64,000 nucleotides of DNA from Bombyx mori (GCF_030269925.1 NC_085111.1:4704142-4768141), one strand, 5' to 3'. Shown: positions 1 through 10,685, counted from the first letter of the stretch. Translations and numbers: made by a program. Notes: generated by a model from the sequence alone, not told the origin.

Positions 1-2333
1 TGAAGCCATAGACATCTTAACGTCACACATCACCTCGACATTAGATAGGTCATCGAAACAAGTTGTAGCGGAGGACTTCCTTCACCGCTTCAAATTGTCC
101 GACGATATTAGGGAACTCCTTAGAGCTAAGAACGCCTCGATACGCGCCTACGACAGGTATCCTACCGCGGAAAATCGTATTCGAATGCGTGCCCTACAAC
201 GCGACGTAAAGTCTCGCATCGCCGAAGTCCGAGATGCCAGATGGTCTGATTTCTTAGAAGGACTCGCGCCCTCCCAAAGGTCTTACTACCGCTTAGCTCG
301 TACTCTCAAATCGGATACGGTAGTAACTATGCCCCCCCTCGTAGGCCCCTCAGGCCGACTCGCGGCGTTCGATGATGACGAAAAAGCAGAGCTGCTGGCC
401 GATACATTGCAAACCCAGTGCACGCCCAGCACTCAATCCGTGGACCCTGTTCATGTAGAATTAGTAGACAGTGAGGTAGAACGCAGAGCCTCCTTGCCAC
501 CATCGGATGCGTTACCACCCGTCACCCCGATGGAAGTTAAAGACTTGATCAAAGACCTACGTCCTCGCAAGGCTCCCGGTTCCGACTGTATATCTAACCG
601 CGTTATTAAACTTCTACCCGTCCAACTCATCGTGATGTTGGCATCTATTTTCAATGCCGCTATGGCGAACTGTATCTTTCCCGCGGTGTGGAAAGAAGCG
701 GACGTTATCGGCATACATAAACCCGGTAAACCAAAAAATCATCCGACGAGCTACCGCCCGATTAGCCTCCTCATGTCTCTAGGCAAACTGTATGAGCGTC
801 TGCTCTACAAACGCCTCAGAGACTTCGTCTCATCCAAGGGCATTCTCATCGATGAACAATTCGGATTCCGTACAAATCACTCATGCGTTCAACAGGTGCA
901 CCGCCTCACGGAGCACATTCTTGTGGGGCTTAATCGACCAAAACCGTTATACACGGGAGCTCTCTTCTTCGACGTCGCAAAAGCGTTCGACAAAGTCTGG
1001 CACAATGGTTTGATTTTCAAACTATTCAACATGGGCGTGCCGGATAGTCTCGTGCTCATCATACGGGACTTCTTGTCGAACCGCTCTTTTCGATATCGAG
1101 TCGAGGGAACCCGCTCCTCCCCACGACCTCTCACAGCTGGAGTCCCGCAAGGCTCTGTCCTCTCACCCCTCCTATTTAGCTTATTCGTCAACGATATTCC
1201 CCGGTCGCCGCCGACCCATTTAGCTTTATTCGCCGACGACACGACTGTTTACTATTCTAGTAGAAATAAGTCCCTAATCGCGAAGAAGCTTCAGAGCGCA
1301 GCCCTAGCCCTAGGACAGTGGTTCCGAAAATGGCGCATAGACATCAACCCAGCGAAAAGTACTGCGGTGCTATTTCAGAGGGGAAGCTCCACACGGATTT
1401 CCTCCCGGATTAGGAGGAGGAATCTCACACCCCCGATTACTCTCTTTAGACAACCCATACCCTGGGCCAGGAAGGTCAAGTACCTGGGCGTTACCCTGGA
1501 TGCATCGATGACATTCCGCCCGCATATAAAATCAGTCCGTGACCGTGCCGCGTTTATTCTCGGTAGACTCTACCCCATGATCTGTAAGCGGAGTAAAATG
1601 TCCCTTCGGAACAAGGTGACACTTTACAAAACTTGCATAAGGCCCGTCATGACTTACGCGAGTGTGGTGTTCGCTCACGCGGCCCGCACACACATAGACA
1701 CCCTCCAATCCCTACAATCCCGCTTTTGCAGGTTAGCTGTCGGGGCTCCGTGGTTCGTGAGGAACGTTGACCTACACGACGACCTGGGCCTCGAATCAAT
1801 TCGGAAATACATGAAGTCAGCGTCGGAACGATACTTCGATAAGGCTATGCGTCATGATAATCGCCTTATCGTTGCCGCCGCTGACTACTCCCCGAATCCT
1901 GATCATGCAGGAGCCAGTCACCGTCGACGCCCTAGACACGTCCTTACGGATCCATCAGATCCAATAACCTTTGCATTAGATGCCTTCAGCTCTAATACTA
2001 GGGGCAGGCTTAGGGACCCCGGTAACCGTACTCGTCGAACTCGACAAAGAGGTCGACGTGCAACCTAACCCATGCATCAGCCCGCTGAGTTTCTCGCCGG
2101 ATCTTCTCAGCGGGTCGCGATTCCGATCCGGTAGTAGATTCATTCGCGAAACAATTGCTCTTGAGTTGTTAGGTCTCCTTCGGAGGCGCTCGGGCAGTTG
2201 TTAGCAAATCCCACCCCTCTTGGCTGAGCCTTTGCTCGCCCACCTGTCCTGGTGAAACTGGAAAGGCCTTCGGGCCACCAGTAAACTTTCAATCATAAAA
2301 AAAAAATAAAAAAAAAAAAAAAAAAAAAAAAAG
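1..2333 (+). mobile_element. Jockey-like LINE, copy 1 (3' part, cut by window edge)
   Basis: Non-LTR retrotransposon entering from the left edge. Position 1 corresponds to position 51171 of the complete copy at 48623-53486, and the two stay collinear without indels through the whole coding part. It holds most of ORF2, then a GC-rich 3' UTR (2069-2286) and an A-rich tail to about 2333 that contains a single T. By eye there are about seven differences in some 2.2 kb, so both copies derive recently from the same source. Its 5' end and target duplication lie outside the window. Confidence 0.93.
2..2068 (+). CDS. LINE ORF2, reverse transcriptase part (5' end outside window)
   Basis: The frame is open from the edge to a TAA at 2066-2068. 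The product is the reverse transcriptase of a non-LTR retrotransposon, which copies element RNA at a nicked chromosomal site. Visible RT signatures in order are KAPGSD near 570-587, SYRPISLL, the FDVAKAFDKVWH block, TAGVPQGSVLSP, the catalytic FADD block near 1230, and KYLGVTLD. The endonuclease domain lies upstream of the window. Oddity: codon 587-589 is TGT (Cys) where the other copy has GGT (Gly). Gly is the usual residue in the PGxDGI motif of this family, so this copy may be impaired. A start at 95 is not biological, because the frame continues to the edge. Confidence 0.93.
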   Translation, partial: EAIDILTSHITSTLDRSSKQVVAEDFLHRFKLSDDIRELLRAKNASIRAYDRYPTAENRIRMRALQRDVKSRIAEVRDARWSDFLEGLAPSQRSYYRLARTLKSDTVVTMPPLVGPSGRLAAFDDDEKAELLADTLQTQCTPSTQSVDPVHVELVDSEVERRASLPPSDALPPVTPMEVKDLIKDLRPRKAPGSDCISNRVIKLLPVQLIVMLASIFNAAMANCIFPAVWKEADVIGIHKPGKPKNHPTSYRPISLLMSLGKLYERLLYKRLRDFVSSKGILIDEQFGFRTNHSCVQQVHRLTEHILVGLNRPKPLYTGALFFDVAKAFDKVWHNGLIFKLFNMGVPDSLVLIIRDFLSNRSFRYRVEGTRSSPRPLTAGVPQGSVLSPLLFSLFVNDIPRSPPTHLALFADDTTVYYSSRNKSLIAKKLQSAALALGQWFRKWRIDINPAKSTAVLFQRGSSTRISSRIRRRNLTPPITLFRQPIPWARKVKYLGVTLDASMTFRPHIKSVRDRAAFILGRLYPMICKRSKMSLRNKVTLYKTCIRPVMTYASVVFAHAARTHIDTLQSLQSRFCRLAVGAPWFVRNVDLHDDLGLESIRKYMKSASERYFDKAMRHDNRLIVAAADYSPNPDHAGASHRRRPRHVLTDPSDPITFALDAFSSNTRGRLRDPGNRTRRTRQRGRRAT

Positions 2334-2860
2334 GTTATAACAGCCAGATTACCTAAAACACACCTCTTACGATGCCAATAAAAAGATACAATTTTTAGCT
2401 CATCACCGCAACCTTTCCACTATTAGCATTTACAGGTCATGATGATTCATTTTGTTCTTTAAAGGACACGTTTTTAAATTCTAACATGCCTTTATTATGT
2501 GAGACCACACCTCAATCACCCAACAGTTTTAACGGTTCATAAGTTTAATGCATTTTTCATGAGATCATTCATCAACGGGGTCGTGTGGTTAAAGTTGAAG
2601 AAGTCTCAGTTGCATTGTACAGCTACTTACTGTCCCACCGTTCAATTATGTATGTATGTAATTATGTATGACTTGAGGCAAAAATTAAAATGACTGTAAC
2701 TAGACTGTGTATTTTGTTACATTGCTGTTACTAAGTCAAATTTATAGTTCGATCTAGTGATGGTTGATTTCTAAGATGGTGTGTTATTACAGTATGAGGC
2801 AAGAAATATGAGTTTTGGTTGTACAGTGTTATTCTAGAATATCATCACACCTTCTCTCTA
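2334..2860. other. AT-rich DNA, no gene seen
   Basis: Low-complexity AT-rich sequence to the right of the LINE A tail. Short open frames here have no recognisable motifs. Confidence 0.6.
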
Positions 2861-3160
2861 TTCGTGGGCATCATCATAAGCGCACACTTCACGCCAGAAA
2901 TAGACAGGGTGGTGGTACCTACCGGACTCACAAGAGGTCCTACCACAAGCAATTACTCAAATTAGAATTTTTGCGTGTTTTATTTTCATTAATATATGTT
3001 ATTATTCCTTCTCCGTGGAAGTCAATCGTGAACATTTGTTATATACGTATTTCATTAGAAAAATTGGTATCTGTTTGTGGAATTCGAACCCCGAAACAGC
3101 TGCATGGCTTGATACGAATGCACCGAACGTCTTATCCTTTAGGCCACGTCGACTTCTAAT
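2861..3160 (-). repeat. Composite tRNA-headed SINE, copy 1 (3' truncated)
   Basis: Read on the minus strand, this has a pol III A box (TGGCCTAAAGG, complement of 3136-3146) and a B box with GTTCGAATTCC near 3079-3089. A core follows that contains TTTCTAATGAAATACGTA, and then the 5' part of repeat A. The order head, core, repeat A is the same as in the copies at 37333, 37766 and 45953. The repeat A portion ends early, near 2861. Confidence 0.8.
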
Positions 3161-3276
3161 TGTAACAGTGGCTCGGTCATTCGATATTTGATTAATAATA
3201 TTTATACTAAATAGCTTAGAATCTTTTGGTTCTACAATTAACTTACGTATTTTTTTTAGGAAAGAAGGATTTTTGG

Positions 3277-3345
3277 TAATCTGAAGCCTTTTCAGTTTCA
3301 CCAGGACAGGAGGGCAACCACGGGCTCACCCGGGAGGAAAAAGGT
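3277..3345 (-). repeat. LINE 3'-tail fragment
   Basis: The complement matches the last part of the LINE 3' UTR (CCTGTCCTGGTGAAACTG followed by the AAGGC segment). It is a short, diverged scrap. Confidence 0.65.
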
Positions 3346-5278
3346 TAAATTACATAACCTGTAATGTTAAAATACGATGCATTCTTGTTGACATGGGAGA
3401 CTTACTTTAAATTTTATTCGTAAATTTTGCGGTCGATTTTAAAAAGTTGTGTTGCATGAATAAATTGTTAAAAATAAACATTATGTCGCTTGTTCCAATA
3501 AACTTCAGCTTTTAAATGTTATCCATGATACTCAGTAATAATCTTGTTTCAGATATAAATAAAGTTAGGATTTTAGATTTTTATCTTGTGAAACAATTAA
3601 AAGAAACATGTAGATGTGTTTTCATTTTAAACGACTCTAAAACGAAAAATAAAAAGCCACATTGCCAAGATATAAAACTGTATTATTAGATTGACATTTC
3701 AGTAATGTATGAACAAAAAAATAAAATCAGTTCGATTTTAAGTTTGTAAAAATTAAAACACACAAATGATATTAAATAGAATATTTTATTACAACTTAAT
3801 CCTTCATCGGCTGGCATAATTCCACTGTTAAATATAGACTTGTCCAAGACTCCCCCCTCAATGATCTGTCCCAGATTTAATAATATAAATATTGTAAAAT
3901 CAAATTCGATTGTTTCTTGCGATTTTTCTTTTAATAAACAAATCATGCTTACGCCGATCTAAACTCCTATTCGAGCTAATCTCACGTTCATTTATTTTAC
4001 GAATTAACATTTGATGTTTCGTATATATGCTTTGTAATATACGTGGTCGCGGATGATTGAACTATTTAATTGATATTTAATAACACATCGATTTCACCTG
4101 ACACTTACTTGCGTTCCAAAGGCAATTTGGCAGCGACTTGGCTGTGCCATTGAAGGAATTATTAATAATAATCATTAAATTACATAATTCATATCATAGC
4201 ACGGTTAATTAATACAATTTGTGCTGCAATGATATTATTCAATAAAATTGGTAATATTTGGTAAAAGAAACAAATAAATTAAATACTGTACAAAACGAAT
4301 TTTATGGTCTTTAATGACACGTAAGTAAACGCTCAAGCTATGGAGAGCGATCATCAGTGGTTATGCTGAGCTGAACCACGGCCTACCCTTTAGGATTATC
4401 TTCAAGCCCCAAATAATAAACACTTTTGATAAAAACCCGACAATCCCTTAATTCATAGCAAATATTTCATTAGAGGGAATTATGGAATTCAATGTCTACA
4501 AATTCATTTTTTTCAATCCCGAAAATTAACTCACAAAAAAAAAGTAAATTAATATCAGGAAATATATGTTTAAAATTTTTCACCGACAGCATTAACGCGT
4601 GAGTGAAAATATGAATGGTAGTCGATATCTTACCGCAACCTATTTTATTTCATTAAACAAACGGGTCATTGTTCGATTTAAGTTGAAACTTTTGTTAGAG
4701 CTGCAGTTATTGCTAAACTTTAATACAGTATTTCCCATACGCATGTCCAAAGAAAATCCTACACCGCTCTCAGCTCAAAGAAAATGAAAGTAATTTACCA
4801 TTCGGCATGTCGCAACTCAATACAAAACCCAAGAAAATATCAATATAGTATAGTATCTTGACATTGAGCTAACCTCACGTTAATGAATGATTTAAATTTT
4901 ATTCAGTTGCGGAATTCTGGTCTATGTGAATTGCGAAAATGTATTTTAAAATGATAGTCGTAGAGCATCGAATTAGAGTTCAGAATCGCAGTTAATCAAT
5001 GCTTGTCAAGTAATTGCGCAAGTACGGGAAAGTATTTAGTTTCGCGGCGAGGTGCGATAGTTTTTCATCGGCTTTATTAACGTCCATACTTCCTACAATG
5101 ACGGAATTGTCCGTTTGAAATATAGCACGTCATTAAAATTGCTGTATTATATTTGCAGCTGGAATCCGGTTGTAGTAATTTTCATGAAAATAAATCTTAG
5201 TAAATTTAATAAAAAAAAAAAAAATAATCCTGAAAATAAAAAGAGAATTCATAGACATTTCTTTTCAAATTTTCTTAC
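3346..5278. other. AT-rich intron-like DNA
   Basis: No recognisable coding sequence or repeat. If the candidate exon at 5279-5327 is real, this is the beginning of its first intron on the minus strand, and the intron runs past the left part of the window. Confidence 0.5.
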
Positions 5279-5327
5279 CTGTCAACACGGCTAACGTAAA
5301 AAGCGCGAGTGCGCTGCAAGACCTCAT
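5279..5327 (-). CDS. Candidate first coding exon of a secreted protein
   Basis: On the minus strand an ATG (5327-5325) opens sixteen codons reading MRSCSALALFTLAVLT. The exon ends in CAG, directly followed by GTAAGA, a good 5' splice donor (GT at 5278-5277), in phase 1. The peptide has a charged start and a hydrophobic core typical of a secretory signal peptide. The upstream 250 bases are GC-richer than the surroundings, as expected of a promoter or 5' UTR. No later exon is recognised between here and the left edge, so the mature protein is unknown. It could be a chance match, but the coincidence of start, hydrophobic core, donor and GC-rich leader makes it the best host-gene candidate in the window. 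Confidence 0.5.
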
Positions 5328-5600
5328 CGTAAAGGCACACAGATCACGGTCTTTAGGAAATAGTACACAACACTTGCACTCGTCAAGTCACCACCGACGC
5401 ATAGTACACGAGAAGACGCGCGTAAGCTCAGCGCGCATGCGCGGGAGTGATCAACTTGCAGCACTTCGCGATCGAGTTGAATCGACTCGTGGTGGGGTGA
5501 GAACGATACACTTGTTAAACTTGAAGGCTTCGCGAGGCGAGGTTGGGGTGACAGTGATTAGCGAGTGTCTCACACTAACACTAATGTCACTTTGAGCATA
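5328..5600 (-). promoter_or_regulatory. GC-rich putative promoter/5' UTR of the candidate exon
   Basis: This block is clearly richer in GC and CpG than its AT-rich surroundings and sits immediately upstream of the minus-strand ATG at 5327. It contains the 12-base palindrome CGCGCATGCGCG (5432-5443), which fits the NRF-1/Ewg-type core GCGCATGCGC. The transcription start is not located. Confidence 0.4.
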
Positions 5601-6030
5601 CTTAAATGTACACGATTGCACTACCCTGTAAATTGGGTAATGCCATTGTCATGAGGTTATGACATTGGATTAGCTCTTTAAAATCTATTATCTTTTATCG
5701 GCATTTCTTAAAAAGATAGTAATCGCATCATCCGTTTGACCATTTTAATACAATTATTAATCAATAATGCAAAATTATACCGAATTACGACTACAACGAG
5801 TTTATTTATTCAGTATGACTTTACACCTTAGTAATATATATTTTTGTATGGCATAGACTGGTCGACGAATTCGCGGTCCATCGGATATAAAATAAATACT
5901 GTTAACACATACGCATCACAATATTAAAGCAGCCATCCTGTTGGAAGCATCAGGTTTGAGTCTCAATTGAATAGTATAATATTTAAACAACAAAAATGTA
6001 ATACAGAAAAGAGTGTTGCAATATATAACC
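5601..6030. other. AT-rich DNA, nothing recognised
   Basis: Upstream flank of the candidate promoter. No gene or repeat is recognised. Confidence 0.5.
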
Positions 6031-6264
6031 TTTTTTTTATTGTTTAGATGGATGGACAAGCTCACAGCCCACCTGGTGTTAAGTAATTACTGGAGCCCGT
6101 AGACATCTACGACGTAAATGCGTCACCCACCTTAAGATATAAGTTCTAAGGTCTCAAATATAGTTATAATGGCTGCCCCACCCTTCAAAATGAAACGCAT
6201 TACTGCTTCACGGCAGAAATAGGCAGGGCGGTGCTACCTACCCGTGCGGACTCCTAGCACCAGT
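6031..6264 (-). repeat. Repeat A copy (minus)
   Basis: Repeat A is a unit of about 240 bases that, read forward, runs ACTGGTGGTAGGACCT ... CTGCCTATTTCTGCCGTGAA ... CATTTACGTTGTAGATGTCT ... GAGCTCGTCCACCCATCT and ends in AATAAAAA. This copy is its complement, with poly-T at the left. The 5' end is altered (CACCAGTGG). Confidence 0.9.
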
Positions 6265-7016
6265 GGTTAGTTTATACAGATAATAAAATAGGGTTTCAGC
6301 ATTTCATTCAAAAAAAATTTTCACTTTCTTAAGTACTAAGAAAACTGAACATGATAAAATGGTTTGTTATATCTATAGTCTTCCTAACGAACAATTGATT
6401 CCACTTTCACAAATAAGGAAATTTAACACAGAAAGAACAATCCTCAATTACTCGAAAATCCAATACAAATATTCAATTCTCTCGAATAAATCTCATTTTA
6501 AACATTAAATTGTATTAATTCTTCATGTGACATATATTAATTTGTAAAAAAAAAAAAACGATATTCATGTGAAAATCGAACAAAGAATGATTCACATTAA
6601 AACGAAAATCAAGCATACCCAAAGAATGCGAAATCTCCCGCTGTTATTATGAACGAGTCTCAAGGGTTACGGAAACGAACAAAATGTCATAGGATCGAAT
6701 GTGAGGCAAACGAGATCGGGACAGTAACGCATCCTTTATAGCCAATAAACAGTGCAATCAGGCTTAAATGAGCCTTCGATAAAAAAAATCTCAGAAGTTT
6801 TATTCAACCGCAATCTCGGGAAAATTTGTCCAACGATACGTGGTTTTATAGTTTCTTTGTTCGTCGTATGCATCAGTAATAATGTTTACGAAATAGATTT
6901 CGAAATCGATTTCGTAAACATAGCTAATAATATTTTTACCGTGACCGCGTACGACACGCGTCCGTGACCATGAAAACGGTAAAGCATTCGGAACGTCAAA
7001 AATAATTTATATTATA
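6265..7016. other. AT-rich DNA with a 40-base near-perfect palindrome
   Basis: No gene. The stretch contains the palindrome at 6882-6921, listed separately. Confidence 0.6.
6882..6921. repeat. 40-base palindrome, one mismatched pair
   Basis: The two 20-base arms meet at TTTCGAAA with no spacer. They pair at all positions but one (A against C in the complement). Confidence 0.85.
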
Positions 7017-7560
7017 CTAGCCGACCCAACAGGCGTTGTCCTGCAAAAATTCATTCAAGTCGATCCAGCCGTTTAGTTTTAATATAGATAAATAACTTAG
7101 ATTAAGAATATAGATAAATAACTTACTGGTGGTAGGACCTATTTACTGGTGGTAGGACCTGTTGTGAGTCCGCGCGGATAGGTACCACCGCCCTGCCTAT
7201 TTCTGCCGTGAAGCAGTAATGCTTTTCGGTTCGAAGGGTGGGGCAGCCGTTGTAACTATACTGAGACCTTACCACTTATATCTCAAGGTGGGTGGCGCAT
7301 TTACGTTGTAGATGTGTATGGGCTCCAGTAACCGCTTAACACCAGGTAAGCTGTGAGCTCGTCCACACATCTGAGTAACAAAAAAAAAAAAAAACGACTG
7401 CAGCGCCATCTGCCGGGTTGATTTGTGAATCTAAACCATCCAGGCCATCCATCCAGCCACCCAAACGCATAGAAAAAAAATCATTCAAATCGGTCCAGCC
7501 GCTTAGGAGGAGTTCAGTAACAAACACACGCACAGAAGAAATATATATAGGTATATATAT
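7017..7560 (-). mobile_element. Helitron remnant split by repeat A
   Basis: The left part starts with CTAG (7017-7020), then CCGACCC and an ATTCATTCAAGTCGATCCAGCCGTT stretch. After repeat A, the text CATTCAAATCGGTCCAGCCGCTTAGGAGGAGTTCAGTAAC continues toward an AT-rich end. This matches the complement of lepidopteran non-autonomous Helitrons. The host sequence is imperfect, so the boundary at 7560 is approximate. Confidence 0.55.
7125..7394 (+). repeat. Repeat A copy (plus) with duplicated 5' end
   Basis: A complete unit with a poly-A tail to 7394, lying inside the Helitron remnant. The first 16 bases (ACTGGTGGTAGGACCT) occur twice, at 7125 and 7145. Just upstream another short run (ATATAGATAAATAACTTA) is also duplicated. 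Confidence 0.92.
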
Positions 7561-7989
7561 TATATTAATAATTAAAAAAAGTACGGGGCTATATCGTAAA
7601 AATCGTTTTAATTATGTCTGTGACTTGCGAAAGCCGAAAGAGATTCTAAGTTGCTTAAGTTATCTAAGACATTTTAGCATTTGTTTAAGTTACCAGATGT
7701 GGGTACCATTGCCACGAATCATCAGTGCGTTACATTTTAATGGATTGGTAAAGAACATTACAATGCTGCTCGTATCTCAAGGTAGGCAGTAGCCTATTCA
7801 TTATGTCTAAGGCCGTAACCACTTGTAAGATCGAATATTTGGTAGCTCGGTAATCTACTCTATAAAATAAAATATCCGCATTTTACTGTAATTCAAAAAC
7901 GTCCAACTTTTATTGGTCATATTCATGTTTCATCGAAATTAACAAAATCAGAATTTAACAAACGACTAAGTGCCATATAGTGCATTTCT
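7561..7989. other. AT-rich DNA, no gene seen
   Basis: Open frames here are not supported by any motif. Confidence 0.5.
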
Positions 7990-8238
7990 ACTGGTGGTAG
8001 GACCTCTTGTAAGTCCGCGCGCGTAGGTACCACCGCCCCGCCTATTTCTGCCGTGAAGCAGTAATGCGTTTCGGTTTGAAGGGTGGGGCAGCCGTTGTAA
8101 CTATACTTGAGGCCTTAGAACTTATATCTCAAGGTGGGTGGCGCATTTACGTCGTAGATGTCTATGGGCTCCAGTAACCACTTAACACCAGGTGGGCTGT
8201 GAGCTCGTCCACCCATCTAGCAATAAAAAATAAAAAAT
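7990..8238 (+). repeat. Repeat A copy (plus), full unit
   Basis: It begins exactly at ACTGGTGGTAGGACCTCTTG and ends in AATAAAAAATAAAAAAT. Well preserved. Confidence 0.95.
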
Positions 8239-9389
8239 ATATATAAGCAATAGTATCCAGTGGATAACGTAACTGGGTAAATGAAATATTATCATTGCCA
8301 AGGAAACTGCACGTTTTTCGCTCTCGTTGAAGTCTTTTTCATTAGAAAAGGCGATCCGCTAGAGCTACTTTTCTTGTTTATACATTTCCACGGTGATATT
8401 CGGTTACACGTATATTTGAGGTACAACTCGCTATCGTGTTAAATGGAAAGTGTACCGCGACCTACATGCGTTTTGGGCGCTTACGTAATTATGCACCAAT
8501 GCATTACAGTGTCGCCTTTGATATCACCGACTGTTGCCCAAAATAAGAAACACATTCCTATCGAAGACACAAGAATATATACATAAAACAATATGTACAC
8601 GTTTTTGCGAACCCGGCTTCTTTTGTCTGCTCTATCTACATATTTCATTTTACATCAACTTATGTTTTCACTTCTCTCCCCAATTACGTCTTAAGTGTTG
8701 GTAGTAAGAAGGAGCATGCGCATTACGATTGCTATTTTGTTGTCTAATAGATGGTTACCATCATAAGATAACTCTAGCATTCCCAAGAAGGGTTGACGTC
8801 AGACAGGAGGCCAGCCGAAAATCTCTATGCAGCATAATAAGAGGACATGATGCGCCGATTCCACGAAACGAAAACAAAACCTAAGCTAAATTACAAGTGA
8901 TTGTTTTTATATGAAACTGAATAACTGCTATGATCCTTATAACATATTTATCTTACTTAATGTTATTCTAAAACAAAACATGTAATAATTTGTATAAATT
9001 TTTATTATTTAAACTAAAAGTATAAAATCAATTATTAATATTGCTGGTAACAAACAAATTAAAATCCACTGATAAGGTCGTATAATATCATATATATAAC
9101 TTAAGCTCCGTTAATGAGCTGTTGACATTATCAAAATTACAAATCTTTCATTTAAATCCATTGTATAAGTATCTGTGCATCTAAACATTAAATTAATGAA
9201 GTATGTTCATAGACTCTGGCAGCTTTGATCTTTGACATCATTGATGATGTTATTATGAATAAATAATATTTTAGTTGCAAGTAAATCCACAGAAAAATAT
9301 GATGACCAAACGTTACACAGAAGAAAATAATATGATTGCTTATTGCCTCGATAATTTACTATTGAAACTATAATAATATGAAAGTATAC
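8239..9389. other. AT-rich DNA, no gene seen
   Basis: 8720-8880 is somewhat GC-richer and has text such as AAGAAGGGTTGACGTCAGACAGGAGG, which resembles LINE 3' ends. I could not assign it. Confidence 0.5.
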
Positions 9390-9612
9390 TGTAACGCCTG
9401 TGAGAGCAACGCCATCTATCGTTGAATAGCGGAAACACATGTCGAAACTACACGACTTGTCAGGAATGTTCTCGATAATTCTAGGGTAGTCGTATCAACT
9501 GTAAAAGCGTTGCAGAGATGACACACGAAGGCAGTTAGTGATCGAAACTACTCGAAGCGAAACAGCGAACGGATCACGAATTTTTATTTATCCCGAACCC
9601 CAGAACGTAACA
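9390..9612. mobile_element. Solo LTR with 4-base target duplication
   Basis: This 223-base unit starts TGTAACGCCTGTG and ends AGAACGTAACA, giving TG...CA ends with short inverted termini (TGTAAC/GTAACA). It is flanked on both sides by ATAC (9386-9389 and 9613-9616). No internal retrotransposon sequence adjoins it. TG/CA ends with a 4-base duplication fit a Ty3/gypsy LTR left by LTR-LTR recombination. It is not the same LTR as that of the element at 28706-32848. Confidence 0.75.
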
Positions 9613-9616
9613 ATAC

Positions 9617-10583
9617 TTTATTGAATTCGTAATAGAAAAAGGTGATTTATTGTTGGCTAAATCAAACTAGAAGATTTTTGAGTCCTCGTAGATAAATAAC
9701 ACTATCCTACGTATTTCTGCATGGAAACGCTTGTGGGCGTCGGTGGAAAGGTCTCAAGATACGTGGTTCTGTACACTTCACAATTTATGCAGAGTCCGAT
9801 AATCACTAGCACAAAGTAAATCCTGATGAGTTCATCCTATCTATTTATACAATAGCAAGAAATTGATAAAAAGATAAAATTACTGATAGCAGTCAGTGTG
9901 AGTTTTCAGAGTTAACTGTTTGAAGTAACTGTGAATGGCGATATGTAGGCGGTCCTAACAAACAATGTTTTGATAAAAATGTAGCTTGGTTCCATCAGAC
10001 CTCGTATTAGACATAATGTCCCAAAAATTTATAGCATAAAACTATAATAAACTTAAAGTATCAAACTTTTCATTTCAAAGCTAACATTTTCATGTCGAAA
10101 ACCATTTATTTCCGCACTTAAAAACCTTGCTTCACAAATCATTGAGAAGCATATAAAATTTCTTACTTAACATTTCACAATCTCTGATTTTTGTAGAAGG
10201 GTTGAATGTTAAAAGTTATTTACGCTAATGAGTTCGCTTTTCTTTTCGCAATGAACTACATTATTTTGGTTTTAAAAATCACTTCGATTGAGAAATTTCT
10301 GCTTCACAATAAGTGCCTTTTTACAAGTACACGATCGCTTTATGGTCACTGGGCTTATAAAATAGATGTTATAAGATATACAGATGTACCAGACAGATCT
10401 TTTTTAATCATTTTTAAATAAAATTGCTTCAATGATTTTTTTTATTGGGAAAAATCATACTCGTTCATCCGGTGCCAATTTAGAATTCCCTGTGCTATGA
10501 GTACCAGAGACTGAGAAACATATGTAGATACAGATATAGATATAGATATTACAAATAAAGATAATAAGCATCCAGACATTTTT
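9617..10583. other. AT-rich DNA, nothing recognised
   Basis: Short open frames only, without motifs. Confidence 0.5.
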
Positions 10584-10670
10584 ACTGGTGGCAGGACGGT
10601 TGTGAGTCCGCACGGGTAGGTACCACCGCCCTGCCTATTTCTATACGTTTCGGTTTGAAGGGTGGGGCAG
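10584..10670 (+). repeat. Repeat A fragment (plus), internally deleted and 3' truncated
   Basis: It starts at ACTGGTGGCAGGAC. The GCCGTGAAGCAGTAATG part is missing, and the match stops at GGGTGGGGCAG. Confidence 0.85.
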
Positions 10671-10685
10671 ACAGAGCCAACATAA

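Noticed and set aside
889..1242. A 117-codon minus-strand frame inside LINE ORF2, repeated at 52059-52412
   Set aside because: Antisense shadow of the RT domain, present only because the GC-rich coding strand lacks stops in that frame.
3686..3946. An 86-codon minus-strand frame as a downstream exon of the candidate secreted gene
   Set aside because: No splice acceptor at a sensible place, and the composition is that of random AT-rich sequence.
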